A stretch of 64,000 nucleotides of DNA, taken from assembly GCF_017368795.1 (NCBI RefSeq), contig NZ_JAFNLL010000026.1:46138-110137 (forward strand), given 5' to 3'. Source of the stretch: Arthrobacter cavernae (lineage in GTDB: Bacteria; Actinomycetota; Actinomycetes; Actinomycetales; Micrococcaceae). Below are positions 62,337 through 64,000 of the stretch, one piece after another (position 1 is the stretch's first letter; the number at the start of each line of letters is the position of its first letter). A model generated the notes under the pieces. That model saw only the letters and a list, made by a program, of their open reading frames with translations. It was not told the origin of the DNA and searched no databases. The position numbers and the translations under genes are program-made.

Positions 62337-62945
62337 TCAGCCCAGCAGGTGCAGCTGGTCCTTGGTGTCGAGGTCTTCGCCGGAACACAGATCGCTGCAG
62401 TCGACGAGGTCCACGAGCCCGGGGTGTGCCTTGAGGAAGGACCGGGCGCCGGTGTCGCCGTTGGCGGCGTCAGCTGCCTCGGCCCGGAGGCCGGCGTCGA
62501 TGATCACGGGGTGCCGGCGGTGGAGCCTGCCGGAAATGTCGGGGTAGGCTGCGGCAGTGACCCGCCCGGGTCGGTGCCGTTCGAGCAGCCTGGACACGGC
62601 TTCGGGAGTGAGCCCCGGCTGGTCCACGAGGGCCACCAGGACGTTGCTGCCATTCGCCGCCGCTGCCACCCCGGCACGGAAGGAACCCGCCATGCCGTTG
62701 GCCCAGTCGGTGTTTTCCACGGTGCGGTGCCGGGCCAGGTCCGCGGTGGCGCGCACCCGTTCGGCCTCCGCGCCGAGCACCACAACGACGTCGGTGCAGC
62801 CGCCGTCGAGCAGTACATCCGACAGGACTTCCACGAGGGTCCGGTCCTGGAAAGGAAGCAGCGCCTTGGGACCCCGGCCGAGCCGCGTGCCGGCCCCAGC
62901 GGCGAGCAGCACTCCGGTGGTTGCGGCCACGCTGGATTCGCTCAT
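62337..62945 (-). CDS. Molybdenum cofactor cytidylyltransferase-like NTP transferase (MocA type)
   Basis: 202 residues. GT-A fold nucleotidyltransferase with GVLLAAGAGTRLGRGPKALL (NTP loop) and LVALVDQPGLTPEAVSRLL, HPVIIDAGL. MocA makes the cytosine dinucleotide form of the cofactor for some Mo-hydroxylases such as CO dehydrogenase-like and XdhD-type enzymes. Located 3 kb from the XdhD-like gene, as ygfJ/mocA is near xdhD in E. coli. ATG at 62945 is chosen; longer in-frame extension is not conserved in style. Confidence 0.9.
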   Translation of the reverse strand: MSESSVAATTGVLLAAGAGTRLGRGPKALLPFQDRTLVEVLSDVLLDGGCTDVVVVLGAEAERVRATADLARHRTVENTDWANGMAGSFRAGVAAAANGSNVLVALVDQPGLTPEAVSRLLERHRPGRVTAAAYPDISGRLHRRHPVIIDAGLRAEAADAANGDTGARSFLKAHPGLVDLVDCSDLCSGEDLDTKDQLHLLG

Positions 62946-63028
62946 GAACTCACCATACCTGCGGGCCACCTCCCGGTCTCTAGCTTCCGGTCTGTCATCG
63001 TGGCAGAATCTACCGGAAAAGGTTGAAA

Positions 63029-63042
63029 CTACCCGCGGGTAG
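63029..63042. promoter_or_regulatory. Perfect 14-bp palindrome
   Basis: CTACCCGCGGGTAG in the divergent gap between the MocA-like and YegP-like genes; candidate operator. Confidence 0.45.
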
Positions 63043-63149
63043 GCCTTTTGGAGGCTGGATCCTGACGTTAGTCTCGGTAAAGACTTGATGAAGTCATGGG
63101 GGGACTTCAGCTGAAATGCAGGGTCGCATTGACGGCGAAGAGGAGCACT

Positions 63150-63344
63150 ATGGCGGGCACATTTGAGATCCTTACGGCTGGGACAGACACTTTCCAGTTC
63201 CGACTGACAGCAGCCGACGGCACCGTGGTTGCGGTGTCCCCCCGGTTTCACAGCCTGAAGGCTGTGGTGGCGGGAATCAACGCGGTGCGCGAGAACGCGG
63301 CAACGGGGTTTGTGGTCGACCGGCGGAACCTGGGAGCAGGCTGA
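63150..63344 (+). CDS. YegP/DUF1508 domain protein
   Basis: 64 residues, one DUF1508 unit: FEILTAGTDTFQFRLTAADG, VVAVSPRFHSLKAVVAGINA, then ENAATGFVVDRR. These small beta-rich proteins are often stress-linked and of unknown function. ATG at 63150 after AAGAGGAGC. A 22-bp perfect hairpin follows. Confidence 0.88.
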   Translation: MAGTFEILTAGTDTFQFRLTAADGTVVAVSPRFHSLKAVVAGINAVRENAATGFVVDRRNLGAG

Positions 63345-63368
63345 CGGACGATTCCTGGCTGTGGCGAA

Positions 63369-63416
63369 ATGACAGTTGGCGGCAGTGTTCACGAGAACAC
63401 TGCCGCCAACTGTCAT
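63369..63416. terminator. Perfect 22-bp hairpin
   Basis: ATGACAGTTGGCGGCAGTGTTC, loop ACGA, and its exact complement, between convergent YegP-like and aceE genes. No U-tract, extremely stable. Confidence 0.9.
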
Positions 63417-63442
63417 GTGGGCGCCTTTTGCCGAAACCGGTT

Positions 63443-64000
63443 TTAGGCGTCGCCGCCCGCGCCGCCGGTGGTGCCGGCGTTGACATCAAGCAGCTTGTAG
63501 CGGTCGATCGCGTATGCAGGTGCACCGGAATCCACTTCGCCCTTGGCCGCCAGGAGTTGCAGGGTCTTCACGACGATGGAGTGGGTGTCGTTCTTGAAGA
63601 AGCGGCGGGCTGCCTGGCGGGTGTCGGAGAAGCCGAAGCCGTCCGCGCCGAGGGAGGCGAACTCGTGGGGGAGGAACTGGCGGATCTGGTCCGGGACGGC
63701 CTTCATGTAGTCCGAGACGGCCACGACGGGTCCGGTGGCGCCGGCGAGCTGGGCGGCCACGAAGGGGGTCCGGGCGGGGGTGCCGGGGTTGAGGAAGGCT
63801 TCCTCCTCGGCGGCGAGGCCGTCGCGTCGGAGTTCGTTCCAGGAGGTCACGGACCAGACGTCCGCGGCCACGCCCCAGTCGTCGGCGAGGATGGCCTGGG
63901 CGTCCAGGGCCCAGGGCACGGACACGCCGGAGGCCAGGAGCTGGGCCTTGGGTCCGGCCTGTTCCGAGACCGAGATCCGGTGGATGCCCTTGAGCACGCC
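63443..64000 (-). CDS. aceE: Pyruvate dehydrogenase E1 component (homodimeric), C-terminal part
   Basis: 186 codons present; the gene continues past the right edge. The frame shows the third transketolase domain of homodimeric E1: LKGIHRISVSEQ-like start, SVPWALDAQAILADDWGVAA, VWSVTSWNELRRDGL, VVAVSDYMKAVPDQIRQFLP, FASLGADGFGFSDTRQAARR. It forms acetyl-CoA from pyruvate with ThDP. The Gly/Thr/Ala-rich C-terminal tail ends with GAGGDA. Confidence 0.95.
   Translation of the reverse strand, partial: GVLKGIHRISVSEQAGPKAQLLASGVSVPWALDAQAILADDWGVAADVWSVTSWNELRRDGLAAEEEAFLNPGTPARTPFVAAQLAGATGPVVAVSDYMKAVPDQIRQFLPHEFASLGADGFGFSDTRQAARRFFKNDTHSIVVKTLQLLAAKGEVDSGAPAYAIDRYKLLDVNAGTTGGAGGDA

Overview
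High-GC actinobacterial chromosome, most like an Arthrobacter/Pseudarthrobacter-type Micrococcaceae strain. This is judged from codon use, frequent GTG/TTG starts, ATGA/GTGA gene overlaps, and the gene families present (factor-independent uricase, AbiEi/DUF559 proteins, MocR regulators, homodimeric AceE). I saw no rRNA, tRNA, CRISPR array, phage or insertion sequence. The assignment comes from reading the sequence, not from a database search.

Layout. 0-3.4 kb: a LysR regulator divergent from an operon of three tandem RraA/HMG-aldolase paralogues and an aminotransferase cut by the left edge. 3.5-10.1 kb: small oxidative and hydrolytic genes (alpha/beta hydrolase, epoxide hydrolase, old yellow enzyme, arginase-fold protein, luciferase-like monooxygenase) with two ArsR repressors whose operators are visible. 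10.1-24.6 kb: lipoprotein, MocR/EamA pair, PaiB, a bifunctional penicillin-binding protein, two zinc alcohol dehydrogenases, a frameshifted DHA2-type exporter beside an MmyB-like regulator, a cupin, a chloroperoxidase-like hydrolase and a racemase-fold protein. 24.7-28 kb: secreted FG-GAP protein and a PLP dehydratase. 28-37.2 kb: nitrogen-compound module (racemase-fold protein, MFS importer, glutamine-synthetase-like enzyme plus amidohydrolase, polar amino-acid ABC transporter with fused binding protein and permease, HutG-like ureohydrolase, IclR regulator).

38.6-59.4 kb is the core of the window, a purine/ureide and glyoxylate catabolic region. It holds ureidoglycine aminohydrolase (allE), a DUF6986 aldolase-like protein, malate synthase, malic enzyme, an IclR regulator, an RpiR regulator, an NCS2 permease, uricase, 8-oxoguanine deaminase, guanine deaminase, an AzgA-type permease, an XdhC-like maturation protein, an FAD subunit, and a fused FeS-molybdopterin dehydrogenase resembling E. 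coli XdhD. A MocA-type cytidylyltransferase follows at 62.3 kb. The logic is: import of purines, deamination to xanthine or urate, oxidation to urate, uricase, ureide breakdown to glyoxylate, then entry to central metabolism through malate. HIU hydrolase, OHCU decarboxylase, allantoinase and allantoicase are not in the window. The right edge cuts aceE.

The most unusual items are: (1) an AbiEi/DUF559 nuclease-like gene bracketed by two equal-length 68-bp palindromic repeats; (2) a 58-residue small-protein gene with its own promoter, IclR-like operator and terminator beside uricase; (3) an intrinsic terminator in the uricase leader; (4) a transporter remnant fused in frame behind an RpiR stop codon; (5) several proteins that have lost catalytic residues; and (6) a set of very long intergenic hairpins.
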